Shown: in pieces, positions 18,292 to 27,980 of the stretch
How the letters are laid out: each line of letters begins with the position of its first letter
Numbering within the stretch: position 1 is the stretch's first letter
From: Chitinophagales bacterium
Lineage (GTDB): Bacteria; Bacteroidota; Bacteroidia; Chitinophagales; Chitinophagaceae
Assembly (NCBI GenBank): GCA_015655125.1
Contig: JAATFP010000019.1
Location: forward strand, 1-64,000
Direction of reading: 5' to 3'
DNA length: 64,000 nt
Position numbers and translations under genes: made by a program
The notes under the pieces: model-generated
Databases searched by the model: none
Told to the model about the DNA's origin: nothing
The model's input: only the letters and a program-made list of their open reading frames with translations

Positions 18292-19410
18292 ATGAAATAC
18301 TACATCATAGCCGGTGAGGCCAGTGGCGATCTTCATGGGAGCAATCTGATAAAGGAATTGCGCAAACTCGACAGCACTGCTGATATCCGATGCTGGGGCG
18401 GCGATAAAATGGAGGTAGCCGGGGCCACATTGGTAAAACATTACCGCGACCTGGCATTTATGGGTTTTGTAGAAGTGATCAAAAATCTGCCAACCATTTT
18501 TCGCAATCTTTCATTTTGCAAAAAAGATATCGAAGTTTTTAAACCAGATGTATTGATATTGATAGACTATCCCGGTTTCAATTTGCGCATCGCCAAATGG
18601 GCGCGGCAACAGGGTTTGAAAATCGTATATTATATTTCACCGCAGGTGTGGGCCTGGAAAGAAAACAGGGTGCATGGTATCAGGAAGAACGTAGATAAGA
18701 TGCTGGTGATCCTTCCGTTTGAAAAAGACTTTTATAAAAAGTGGAATTTTGAAGTAGAATACGTGGGACATCCGCTGGTAGAAGTGATCGATGATTTTAT
18801 TCAACATAGCACGGATTCGCCAGTGCTTGCTACGCAAAAAAATGCGGGCACGATCGCTTTGCTGCCCGGAAGCAGGCAACAGGAAATTTTAAAAAAACTG
18901 CCTGTCATGTTGCAGGTAACAGAACACTTTCCTGAATACAGTTTTGTAGTGGCAAAGGCCCCGGGGCAGGAAGACGCGTTTTACCATGAACTGCTTAAAC
19001 CTTATAAAAATGTTTATGCCGTGTCCGGCAAAACATACGACTTGCTCTACAAGTCAAAAGCCGCGCTGGTTACAAGCGGAACGGCTACCCTGGAAACAGC
19101 GCTCTTTGCTGTGCCGCAAGTAATCTGTTACAAAGGCAGCAGCATTTCCTATGAAATTGCGAAGCGGCTGATCAAGATAAGATTCATCGGGCTTGTAAAC
19201 CTGATCATGGATAAAGAAGTAGTAAAGGAACTGATACAGCATGAATTGACTGTCGAAAATCTTGTACGGGAATTAAATCTTTTATTAAAAGACAATAACC
19301 GGAAAATGCAATTGCAGAAAGATTACTCCGATCTTAAAAAGTTGCTTGGCGCAGGCGGCCATGCGTCTTCCAATGCAGCAAAAAGTATCTACCGTTTTTT
19401 ACGCTCGTGA
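18292..19410 (+). CDS. lpxB: Lipid-A-disaccharide synthase
   Basis: MKYYIIAGEASGDLHGSNLIKEL, ISPQVWAWKENRVHGIRKNVDKMLVILPFEKDFY, LLPGSRQQEI. Confidence 0.95.
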   Translation: MKYYIIAGEASGDLHGSNLIKELRKLDSTADIRCWGGDKMEVAGATLVKHYRDLAFMGFVEVIKNLPTIFRNLSFCKKDIEVFKPDVLILIDYPGFNLRIAKWARQQGLKIVYYISPQVWAWKENRVHGIRKNVDKMLVILPFEKDFYKKWNFEVEYVGHPLVEVIDDFIQHSTDSPVLATQKNAGTIALLPGSRQQEILKKLPVMLQVTEHFPEYSFVVAKAPGQEDAFYHELLKPYKNVYAVSGKTYDLLYKSKAALVTSGTATLETALFAVPQVICYKGSSISYEIAKRLIKIRFIGLVNLIMDKEVVKELIQHELTVENLVRELNLLLKDNNRKMQLQKDYSDLKKLLGAGGHASSNAAKSIYRFLRS

Positions 19411-19575
19411 TTAATGGCGCAACAACTTCACTGCAAGAATGATCAAAGCCAATAAAAAAAGAAAGATCGATAAGCGATTGATGAAATGCATGTAACCTAC
19501 CCATTGTGTGGGCTTTTGATTGGGATCTTTTCTTCTGAGGTAAAGGTATTCACCCACTTGTTTTAGTATGCCCAT
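19411..19575 (-). CDS. Small single-pass membrane protein (DUF6728-like)
   Basis: MGILKQVGEYLYLRRKDPNQKPTQWVGYMHFINRLSIFLFLLALIILAVKLLRH; start trimmed to MGILK. Confidence 0.6.
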   Translation of the reverse strand: MGILKQVGEYLYLRRKDPNQKPTQWVGYMHFINRLSIFLFLLALIILAVKLLRH

Positions 19576-19737
19576 TTTTTTTGCTTTGTGTAAAGGTACA
19601 AAAACAATAAGAAGGCATTCGGTCGGCTCAGGAGTTTTTATCCCGTCCATTGCATCCTTCAGCAAAATGACCCGGAATAGAAAGGAGTTTGAATATTGAA
19701 TTATTAACTTTGCACCATTACAACAGAAGAAAAGTTC

Positions 19738-20190
19738 ATGATGGAAGCCATTCTCCTATCGCAGAAAAGTATTACAAACAACGAGGGCGGACCGTTTGGG
19801 TGCGTGATTGTAAAAGACGGGAAGATCGTGGGACGCGGAAATAACAAAGTTACTTCGAGCAACGATCCAACGGCGCATGCTGAAGTAGTGGCTATCAGGG
19901 ATGCTTGTAAAAAACTCGGCACTTTTCAACTGGATGGCTGTGAAATATATACTTCCTGCGAACCATGCCCGATGTGCCTTGGCGCCATTTACTGGGCCCG
20001 GCCATCGGTTGTTTATTTTGCAAACAACCGCGAAGATGCCGCCAACATTGGCTTCGACGATTCTATGATCTACGAAGAGATGAAAGCGAAAATCGAAGAA
20101 AGAAAGATCCCTATTTATTCTTTAGGAAGAGAAGAAGCGTTGAAAGTGTTTGAGGCGTGGCGGAACAAAGAAGACAGAACTTCTTATTAA
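19738..20190 (+). CDS. guaD: Guanine deaminase-like nucleoside deaminase
   Basis: HAEVVAIRDACKKLG, TSCEPCPMCLGAIYWARP; C-terminal FEAWRNKEDRTSY resembles B. subtilis GuaD. Confidence 0.82.
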   Translation: MMEAILLSQKSITNNEGGPFGCVIVKDGKIVGRGNNKVTSSNDPTAHAEVVAIRDACKKLGTFQLDGCEIYTSCEPCPMCLGAIYWARPSVVYFANNREDAANIGFDDSMIYEEMKAKIEERKIPIYSLGREEALKVFEAWRNKEDRTSY

Positions 20191-20292
20191 TGATAATTGA
20201 TAATTTTTTCCAGGACCGAAAAGTTGGCTGTATGCGCATTTTACTCCAATAAATTAAAGACATTATCCATTCAACAATTATCTGTTAATAAC

Positions 20293-21009
20293 TTAGTATT
20301 TGCGTTCAAAAAACCACCACTTCCTTTTCTCGCGCGGCATCAGTCCAAATGCCTTAATGCTTTTTTCCTGCAAATGATCAATGGCTTCATCAACAGAATC
20401 CGTAAACAAACACAGATCGAGGTCTTCCGGTGAAATCGTTTCTTTTTGCTTCATCAATTCTATATGCGAGATGATGTCTTTATGAAATTCTTTGTCGAAG
20501 ATAATGATGGGGAAGCCGCTCAGTTTTTTTGTCTGGATAAGTGTCAGTGCTTCAAAATATTCATCGAGTGTACCGAAGCCGCCAGGCATTACCACAAACG
20601 CATAAGAATATTTAATCAACAGGTTTTTTCTTACAAAGAAATATTTGATGTCCACCCATTTATCGAGATACTTGTTGTGAAACTGCTCGTGCGGCAATAC
20701 AATATTGCAACCCACGCTCCTTCCACCTACTGCTTTTGCGCCGCGGTTGGCGGCCTCCATGATACCAGGGCCACCGCCGGTCATGATCGTAAAGCCAAGC
20801 TTTGCAATGCGGCCCGCCACCTCCTGCGCCTGCTTGTAATAAGGATGATCTTCCTTGAATCTTGCAGAACCGAAAATGGTTACGCAAGGCCCCGCGAAAT
20901 GCAGCGTACGAAAGCCTTTTATAAATTCAAATAATACACTGAAAGCAAATTTAAAATCCTTCCAACGGTTTTGTGGTCCATCTAAAAACTTGATCTCTTG
21001 TTTGGTCAT
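20293..21009 (-). CDS. LOG (lysine decarboxylase-like) family protein
   Basis: MTGGGPGIMEAANRGA and PGGFGTLDEYFE motifs. Confidence 0.9.
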   Translation of the reverse strand: MTKQEIKFLDGPQNRWKDFKFAFSVLFEFIKGFRTLHFAGPCVTIFGSARFKEDHPYYKQAQEVAGRIAKLGFTIMTGGGPGIMEAANRGAKAVGGRSVGCNIVLPHEQFHNKYLDKWVDIKYFFVRKNLLIKYSYAFVVMPGGFGTLDEYFEALTLIQTKKLSGFPIIIFDKEFHKDIISHIELMKQKETISPEDLDLCLFTDSVDEAIDHLQEKSIKAFGLMPREKRKWWFFERKY

Positions 21010-21125
21010 GCTTGCATTTTTTCAGCTGTCAATTTAGTTCAAATTGACGAAGGTGAAGCAAAGGTGTAACTTTTTTTACAACTGTTTCGTTACTCTGTTT
21101 GGCAACAGAAAATTAGCTTACATCT

Positions 21126-21185
21126 ATATCCGTGTCATCCTGAGCTTGTCGAAAGCCTTCGACAAGCTCAGGATGACACGGATAT
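21126..21185. repeat. REP-like perfect inverted repeat (28-bp arms, 4-nt loop)
   Basis: ATATCCGTGTCATCCTGAGCTTGTCGAA-agcc-TTCGACAAGCTCAGGATGACACGGATAT. Confidence 0.95.
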
Positions 21186-21196
21186 AAAAAATTAGT

Positions 21197-21227
21197 TTTG
21201 ATGGAAATAAAGATGCCGTTATATTTG
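21197..21227 (+). promoter_or_regulatory. Bacteroidota promoter TTTG-N19-TATATTTG for tRNA-Ala
   Basis: TTTG at 21197-21200 and TATATTTG at 21220-21227, 12 nt before the tRNA. Confidence 0.75.
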
Positions 21228-21238
21228 CAGTCCCCGAA

Positions 21239-21311
<73 letters not shown>

Positions 21312-21464
21312 CAAAATACGTCCTGCTTATTGCAGGATTTTCTATTATCCTTGTTATGAAACGTCCTGATCGCATTTGGAAGATTCCGTTGCTAACGCAA
21401 GATCATATAAGTTTTTTCCATCACCATACTTTTAAAAATGAATCTTTATTCCCGATTATTACGA

Positions 21465-22043
21465 TTACTTTGAAAAAGAACGGAGCGCGTCATCGCATTT
21501 AATAAAAACCAATCTGTCTGGATTTCCAGGGCAACACGCCGATGTTTCCAGCAACTCCGGATCTACATATTGTTTAATAGCAGCTTTACCTTTGTAAACC
21601 ATCATTAATTGTTTTCTGTTTGGATGGTAAGGAATGTGGCAATTTGGATATGCTTTAGTTTCCGGACATGATTCATCCATATCTTCAATGTTCCAAAACT
21701 TATTTTGGATAAAAGTTTTCAAAATCATTTCACCACTTTTTTTTGGAAAATCCCGTACAATTAATGAATCTCTGGTCTCATTTCGGGAATAATACGCTTT
21801 TTGAACATAAGAAAGTTGATGCCATACTCCATTTTTTGAAGCAACAATGAAATAGTGTGGGGTATAATTAACCTGGCCGTTGCTGGCCAAAGACGAAGCG
21901 AAAAGGACATCATAATCCTTTTGTATTATTAAGAGTGAGGTATCTTTTAATTGCTGTTTGGTCGTAGAGATCAAAAACTCTTTATGCCATTTTGAAACGG
22001 AACAACCAGTCAACAATACGATAGGCAACAAATATTTAAACAT
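21465..22043 (-). CDS. Hypothetical lipoprotein
   Basis: Lipobox-like MFKYLLPIVLLTGCSVSK; no recognised domain. Confidence 0.5.
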   Translation of the reverse strand: MFKYLLPIVLLTGCSVSKWHKEFLISTTKQQLKDTSLLIIQKDYDVLFASSLASNGQVNYTPHYFIVASKNGVWHQLSYVQKAYYSRNETRDSLIVRDFPKKSGEMILKTFIQNKFWNIEDMDESCPETKAYPNCHIPYHPNRKQLMMVYKGKAAIKQYVDPELLETSACCPGNPDRLVFIKCDDALRSFSK

Positions 22044-22064
22044 AAGTGGTATGTTTTAAAAAAA

Positions 22065-22953
22065 TTATTTACAGGGCATTTTTAATCCCATTGATTGGCT
22101 CGAAAATTTAAACGTATCGAGTGGGTAGCTTGGAATAATAAAAGGACCAACGGAATGTCCTGCCCCAACTGCTGTGTCTCTGGCCGCAATATTTATACCT
22201 ATTAAACTTGCTTGATTGGGTAATGACATAAAAACGTTTGTTTTATAAAGACCGCCCCATGCCAGACTTCTATATATAGAATCCTTCATTGGCGCGCTCA
22301 TAGTCACATTATTTAAGGAGTATAATGAGTTGGAAATTACACTTATCAAGTTAGTGGCCATTATATTATGTGAATTTGTAGGAGTTCCGCCATTTGTATA
22401 TGGACCAGTACTACCCCAGAATATGGGAAATAAGTTTGCAAGGATTTGTTGGGTAACACCTCCCTGCCCTTGAAAATATTGCTGAAATTTAAAGTCGATA
22501 TAGGCGTGAAGCGCCTCGTGTACAATCGTTGCAAGTATGTATTCCTTTGTGGAATTTTTAAGTACCCAGGGATTCAATTTGATAGTTGCAAAAAAGTCTA
22601 ATCCGTCTGTACCATCCGGAAATGTGATCACATTTGCAGTATCAACCTGGGTAGTTGCATCAAGGCGAAAAGTTGTTCGCTTGGATGGCATGACTTGATA
22701 ATACCTTGTTCCAAACAGGCAGTCCATTTTGCCTGGAGAAGTCAAGAAGATATTCCTGAGTTGGATTCAAGTTTTTGATTTTAGAAATTATACGCTTAAC
22801 CTCTGCAGTTGTATTTTGTGGAACCTCGAAAAAATCCCTAATAACTTTTTGAGCGCCATGCGTAATTGGTTGCGATAACGGATCAGATTTTTTGCAGCTG
22901 TAGTAAGGAAATGTTATAAATGCAAATGCGCAGATGTAAAAAATAGTTTTCAT
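22065..22953 (-). pseudogene. Frameshifted putative metallopeptidase-like lipoprotein
   Basis: N-part 22660-22953 (lipobox ITFPYYSCKK) and C-part 22065-22745 (ATIVHEALHAYIDF, HExxH) overlap in different frames and look like one protein. Confidence 0.55.
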
Positions 22954-23265
22954 GAGTTGTCGGTTAAGGATACATAAATATATGAAATAAAATTATTTAA
23001 GAGATTCTCTCTCGATGTAAAAAACATAATAGCACGGACAACAAGATCCACGCAGTGTTGGGGATTTATAAATCAGAAAAAAAATCCAAACCAAATGTTA
23101 GCGGGAAAAATAACAACCTATATCGCAACCGGCTCTCAAAATTCTATTCATTTTATCCATGTTTTTTCGATGGTAGCAAATCTAACGCGCCGGGCCAATC
23201 CGGCATTTCAGGCACAACTATTGGAACATTATCATTACATTATGTTTCCATCAAAATCTCACATC

Positions 23266-23562
23266 ATGACCTTCAACGAAATGATACAATCCGAAAAACC
23301 CGTACTAGTAGATTTTTTCGCCACGTGGTGCGGACCGTGCAAAATGATGGCGCCGATCTTAACCGATGTAAAAAAAGAACTGGGCGATGCAGCGAGCATT
23401 ATCAAAGTAGATATCGATAAAAATCCCGCTGCGGCCAACGCTTTCCAGGTACAAGGTGTGCCGACTTTTATTTTGTTTAAGAAAGGAAAAACATTGTGGC
23501 GGCAAAGTGGTATACTTCCAAAAAGCAGTTTGCTGGAAGTGATCAGAAAGCATGTTGGTTAA
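23266..23562 (+). CDS. Thioredoxin
   Basis: KPVLVDFFATWCGPCKMMAPIL; start may be 23242 or 23266. Confidence 0.9.
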   Translation: MTFNEMIQSEKPVLVDFFATWCGPCKMMAPILTDVKKELGDAASIIKVDIDKNPAAANAFQVQGVPTFILFKKGKTLWRQSGILPKSSLLEVIRKHVG

Positions 23563-23679
23563 TGGTTGAAGGTTACTGTGGCTGAAAACTTTCCTACATT
23601 CGTATCACCAATTATTCCTTAGGGGATTTCTTGTGCGTTCAAAAAAAGTTCAATTCAACCAAACTTTCAACTTAAGAAA

Positions 23680-24762
23680 ATGCAGAAAACATTATTGACT
23701 TTGATAACCGCACTTTGCTGCACGATCGCGGTTGCGCAGGAAAAACCCAACGTTATCATCATCACCATGGACGGCATGCGCTGGCAGGAAATATTCACCG
23801 GCGCTGATACCTCTTTGCTAAACAGTAAAAAATTTACTACGCAGGATTCTCTTTCTCTCGTAAAAAAATATGTGGCGCCTTCGGCGGAAGAAAGACGAAG
23901 ACTGATGATGCCTTTCTTTTGGAAAACCATTGCATCACAAGGCCAGATCTACGGAAATAGAAAATACAACAACTTCGTAAACGTGCGAAACCGTTACTGG
24001 TTCAGCTATCCGGGCTACAACGAAATTTTTACCGGCTATCCGGATACATTGGTAAACAGCAATGATTACAAAGCTAACCCCAACGAAAATGTATTGGAAT
24101 TTATCAACAAGCAGGCGGCTTACAAAAATAAAGTGGCGTCGTTTGGAAGCTGGGATGCATTCAGGCGAATTTTGAACCGCAATCGCAGCGGCATTTTTGT
24201 AAACGATGGATTTGAAGATGTACCTGCCGACAAAAGTTCAGCAGCCATCGATCAATTGAATAAAACACAACACCTGCTCCCGGCATTATTTGGCGGCGAA
24301 GAAAGACTCGATGCCATCACCGGATTTATGGCGCTGGAATATATGAAGGCACATCATCCAAAAGTGCTGCATATTTCATTAGGCGAAACAGATGAGTTTG
24401 CGCACGGCGAAAAATATGATTATTACCTGGAGGCCGCACAACACAATGATGCCATCATTAAAGCGGTCTGGGAACAAATACAACATGATCCGTTTTACAA
24501 GAACAATACTACCCTGCTCATTGCAACCGATCACGGCCGCGGGCAGGGCGAATTGTGGACGAGCCACTGGAGCGATGTTCCCAACAGCGATGAAATATGG
24601 TTCGCTGCAATCGGTAAAAATATTGCCGCCAAAGGCGAAATAAAAACAGCCATGCAATTGTACCAGCAACAGATCGCACAAACGATCGCGTTTCTTACAG
24701 GGAATGTGTTCAAAGCGGAGCATCCCGTGGCGGAAAAGATAACGGTGCTTTTTGACAAGTAA
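23680..24762 (+). CDS. Alkaline phosphatase superfamily/phosphodiesterase-like secreted protein
   Basis: Signal peptide; KPNVIIITMDGMRWQEIF, LIATDHGRG metal-binding motifs. Confidence 0.8.
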   Translation: MQKTLLTLITALCCTIAVAQEKPNVIIITMDGMRWQEIFTGADTSLLNSKKFTTQDSLSLVKKYVAPSAEERRRLMMPFFWKTIASQGQIYGNRKYNNFVNVRNRYWFSYPGYNEIFTGYPDTLVNSNDYKANPNENVLEFINKQAAYKNKVASFGSWDAFRRILNRNRSGIFVNDGFEDVPADKSSAAIDQLNKTQHLLPALFGGEERLDAITGFMALEYMKAHHPKVLHISLGETDEFAHGEKYDYYLEAAQHNDAIIKAVWEQIQHDPFYKNNTTLLIATDHGRGQGELWTSHWSDVPNSDEIWFAAIGKNIAAKGEIKTAMQLYQQQIAQTIAFLTGNVFKAEHPVAEKITVLFDK

Positions 24763-24809
24763 AAAGTTCGACACGTTCAATGTTCAATGTTGAAGGTTTC
24801 AGGTTGGCG

Positions 24810-24858
24810 TTAAATTCAAAGGCTCTTGTAAATGATTTACAAGAGCCTTTGAATTTAA
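24810..24858. terminator. Long bidirectional terminator-like palindrome
   Basis: 23-bp perfect arms TTAAATTCAAAGGCTCTTGTAAA / TTTACAAGAGCCTTTGAATTTAA with 3-nt loop, between convergent genes. Confidence 0.88.
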
Positions 24859-24901
24859 AAACTTTGAACTTTCAACATTGAACCTTCCACGGCCGAAGGC
24901 G

Positions 24902-26227
24902 TTAATCTCCCCAGATCTGATCTTTTCCTTCCAGCCACAACTTTACAAGATCGGTTGTGATCGACTTCGGTCTTTCCAGCGGGAAGCCCAGCGCCCTGTC
25001 CCAGCAAAGACTGGCAAGTACGCCCAATGCGCGGGAAACACCAAACAGCACGGTGTAAAATTCGTATTCTTTCATGCCGTAATGAACAAGCAATGCACCA
25101 CTGTGCGCATCTACATTAGGCCATGGATTTTTAATTTTTGCGATAGAACTTAATATTGGCGGTACTGCTTCGTATACATTCCAGATGGTTTGCACCAGCG
25201 GATCATCGGCCATGTGTTTTTTACCAAATTCCATTTGCGCAGTAAACCGCGGGTCGGTTTTACGCAAAACAGCATGGCCATAACCAGGGACCACTTTTCC
25301 TTCACTCAAGGTTTGTTTTACATATGCTTCGATCTGCTCTTTGGTAGGCGCGTCGCTTCCGATCTGTTCACGCAGTTCGAAGATCCATTTGATTACTTCC
25401 TGGTTTGCCAATCCATGCAGCGGACCCGCAAGTCCGTTCATACCGGCAGCAAAGCTCAGGTATGGATCACTGAGTGCGGAACCCACGAGATGCGTGGTAT
25501 GAGCGCTCACGTTTCCACCTTCATGATCTGCGTGGATGGTCATATACAAACGCATCAATTCTTTAAATCCTTCATCTTCGTACCCCATCATGTGGGCAAA
25601 ATTTCCGGCCCAGTCGAGTAAGCCGTTCGGCTGGATGTGTTCGCCCCACTTGTACTTGCGACGATAGATATATGCGGCGATCCTTGGGAGGCGCGCGATC
25701 AGATCGAGGGCATCATCAAAAGTGGCGTTCCAGTAGTCTTTTTTGTTCATCCCTTTTGCATAGCCTTTGGCAAACTGGCTCTCGGTTTGAAGTGCCATAA
25801 TGGCCACAACAAATTGCGTCATCGGATGTGTGCTGATCGGAAGTGCTTCTATGCTCGCGAATACATGGTTTGGAACATGGCTGCGGCGTTGCAATGTGCT
25901 GCTCAAATGATTTACATCTTCTTCCGTGGGCAATTCGCCGATGAGCATCAGGTAAAACAAACCTTCGGGCAATGGTTCACTGCCACCCGGCGCTTTTGGA
26001 AGTTTTTCCTGCAATTCAGGAATGGAATAACCACGAAAGCGGATACCATCCTGCGCATCCAGCAAAGAGGTTTCGGTAACCAACCCGGTGATGCCGCGCA
26101 TTCCCTGGTATACCTGCGACAGCGTTACTTCGCCGATTTTCTTGTCTCCATGTTCCTTCAGCAGCGCCTTGATCTCAGCCGAAACCACGTCTGCTTTTTC
26201 CTTAAACCTGTCTTTAATAATTCCCAT
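24902..26227 (-). CDS. gltA: Citrate synthase (mitochondrial-like type)
   Basis: HADHEGGNVSAHTTHLVGSALSDPYLSFAAGMNGLAGPLHGLANQEV, VPGYGHAVLRKTDPR. Confidence 0.95.
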   Translation of the reverse strand: MGIIKDRFKEKADVVSAEIKALLKEHGDKKIGEVTLSQVYQGMRGITGLVTETSLLDAQDGIRFRGYSIPELQEKLPKAPGGSEPLPEGLFYLMLIGELPTEEDVNHLSSTLQRRSHVPNHVFASIEALPISTHPMTQFVVAIMALQTESQFAKGYAKGMNKKDYWNATFDDALDLIARLPRIAAYIYRRKYKWGEHIQPNGLLDWAGNFAHMMGYEDEGFKELMRLYMTIHADHEGGNVSAHTTHLVGSALSDPYLSFAAGMNGLAGPLHGLANQEVIKWIFELREQIGSDAPTKEQIEAYVKQTLSEGKVVPGYGHAVLRKTDPRFTAQMEFGKKHMADDPLVQTIWNVYEAVPPILSSIAKIKNPWPNVDAHSGALLVHYGMKEYEFYTVLFGVSRALGVLASLCWDRALGFPLERPKSITTDLVKLWLEGKDQIWGD

Positions 26228-26518
26228 AATATATTATTGAATGTTTAAATTATACAAGGTTGAAAAATTGCTCATTATTTTTATGGTTCCGCCTTTTCAA
26301 ATTGAGTATTGACACAGCATTTGAGAGATCAGCCACACACTTTGTTCTTTGATGAAAATATCGGCAAGAGCAAGAAAAAATAATCCTTAAAATTACAAAA
26401 AATCTATCATGTATGATCTGTGATCTATGATTTCCATCAAATTTTTAGCGCTTTTCGAAAACTATTTTACTTCAATAATTATAAAAGGAGATCATACCCC
26501 AAAGATCATATGAATAGA

Positions 26519-27625
26519 TTATTTGGGTGCCTTTTTATAGAGATACAAAGCAAGTAACCCGAAGATAATATTGGGGAGCCATGCGGCGAGCCAGGGGCTA
26601 AAGTTGCCTTTGGTGGCAAATACCACGCTGAAACGGCTAAACAGAATATATGCCACGCTGAGCAGCACGCCAATTGCAATGTGCGCGCCGCTGCCACCGC
26701 GTACCTTGCGGGATGCGAGCGCTGCGCCGATGACGGTAAGGATGATCACCGAAACCGGTATGGCATCCCGGTTGTAGCGTTCCACCTGCAACGAACTGAG
26801 CGATTCGGAACCGCGCATTTTTTCCATCGCAATGAAGCTGTTGAGTTCCGAGGTCGTCATCTGATCTTTTAGGTATTCATCGGTACGCAGGTTGATTGGC
26901 TTGAAGGCATAATTCATCCTTAAAGTATCCGTTTTACGCACGGTTTCATTCTCAGGATTGAGGGTTCGCTCGAGCACATTCACCAATCGCCATTTTTTAG
27001 CTAAAGTATCCCAGTTCATGGACGTTGCCCGGAGATTATATACAAGCTTGTTGTCTTTAAAACGCTGCACAAAAAAACGGCTCCCTTGTTTTTGCACCGT
27101 GTCATAGCGCTCCATTCCGGCATATGTATCTGCATCTATGCGAAAATAAATATTGGTGCGGGAACTTTGATTTGTATTCAGCATTCCCTTGTTCACATCG
27201 ATATAGGTCTTTTCAAAATCGGCCCATTTACGGTTTGCACGCGGAACAAGATATTGATATCCCAGCCATAGAAGCGAAGCCAGAAAGATCCCACCTACAA
27301 AAAATGGCAATACAAATCTCCTGAAGCTTACACCGCTACTTAAAATGGCGATCACTTCCGACCTCCCGGCCATTTTTGAAGTAAAAAATATTACAGAAAT
27401 GAAAACAAACAACGGGAACAGCATCGCATCGATGCGTGGAACAAAACCGAAATAATAATCGCGGGTAATTTGCCAGGCGGAAAGATTAGCCTTTACGAAA
27501 TCGTCCGTTTTTTCACTGATGTCCACCACCACCACGATTGCAGTAAACAACAAGAGGCAGAAAAAAAAGGAAGTCATGTACTTGCCCAATATGTATCGGT
27601 CGATCTTTTTCATGCAATGCGGCAA
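26519..27625 (-). CDS. LptF/LptG family permease
   Basis: MKKIDRYILGKYMTSFFFCLLLFTAIVVVVDISEK; six TM pattern. Confidence 0.88.
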   Translation of the reverse strand: MPHCMKKIDRYILGKYMTSFFFCLLLFTAIVVVVDISEKTDDFVKANLSAWQITRDYYFGFVPRIDAMLFPLFVFISVIFFTSKMAGRSEVIAILSSGVSFRRFVLPFFVGGIFLASLLWLGYQYLVPRANRKWADFEKTYIDVNKGMLNTNQSSRTNIYFRIDADTYAGMERYDTVQKQGSRFFVQRFKDNKLVYNLRATSMNWDTLAKKWRLVNVLERTLNPENETVRKTDTLRMNYAFKPINLRTDEYLKDQMTTSELNSFIAMEKMRGSESLSSLQVERYNRDAIPVSVIILTVIGAALASRKVRGGSGAHIAIGVLLSVAYILFSRFSVVFATKGNFSPWLAAWLPNIIFGLLALYLYKKAPK

Positions 27626-27799
27626 GATAAATCAATCTGGTCAATAGTGAATAGTCAACGGCCAAATCTTCACAAGAGATTAGCGGTAACAGACATTCTT
27701 TTAATGAATAATCCCTTCGATTAAAATAGATTTCGAAATAAAAATTTCTCCGAACCTTTAAAAATGCCCATTTCAACAGCAATTTGCTCTGCAAACCGT

Positions 27800-27821
27800 C
27801 TTCGACAAGCTCAGACTGACA
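27800..27821. repeat. Half-copy of REP-like element
   Basis: cttcgacaagctcagactgaca. Confidence 0.8.
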
Positions 27822-27845
27822 GTAGTTGAAAACATTGGCTCGCCA

Positions 27846-27921
27846 AAACATAGGTAGCATGCAGGTTATTTCACCGATTGCTTTCTATCATGTTGAGCCT
27901 GTCTAAACATAGGTAGCATGC
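27846..27921. repeat. Two direct copies of AAACATAGGTAGCATGC
   Basis: 27846-27862 and 27905-27921, identical 17-mers. Confidence 0.9.
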
Positions 27922-27980
27922 GAATTTTCATTCAGATTATTTCAATGGTACAACAGTTATAAACTATATAGATTTTGTTA

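Noticed and set aside
19738-20190. tadA tRNA adenosine deaminase
   Set aside because: C-terminal FEAWRN...Y and IYWARP context fit guanine deaminase better, although substrate is unproven.
27513-27860. 115-aa ORF containing CQSELVEDG
   Set aside because: Runs through a REP half-copy and is antisense to the lptF/G-like gene; the peptide is a typical repeat artefact.
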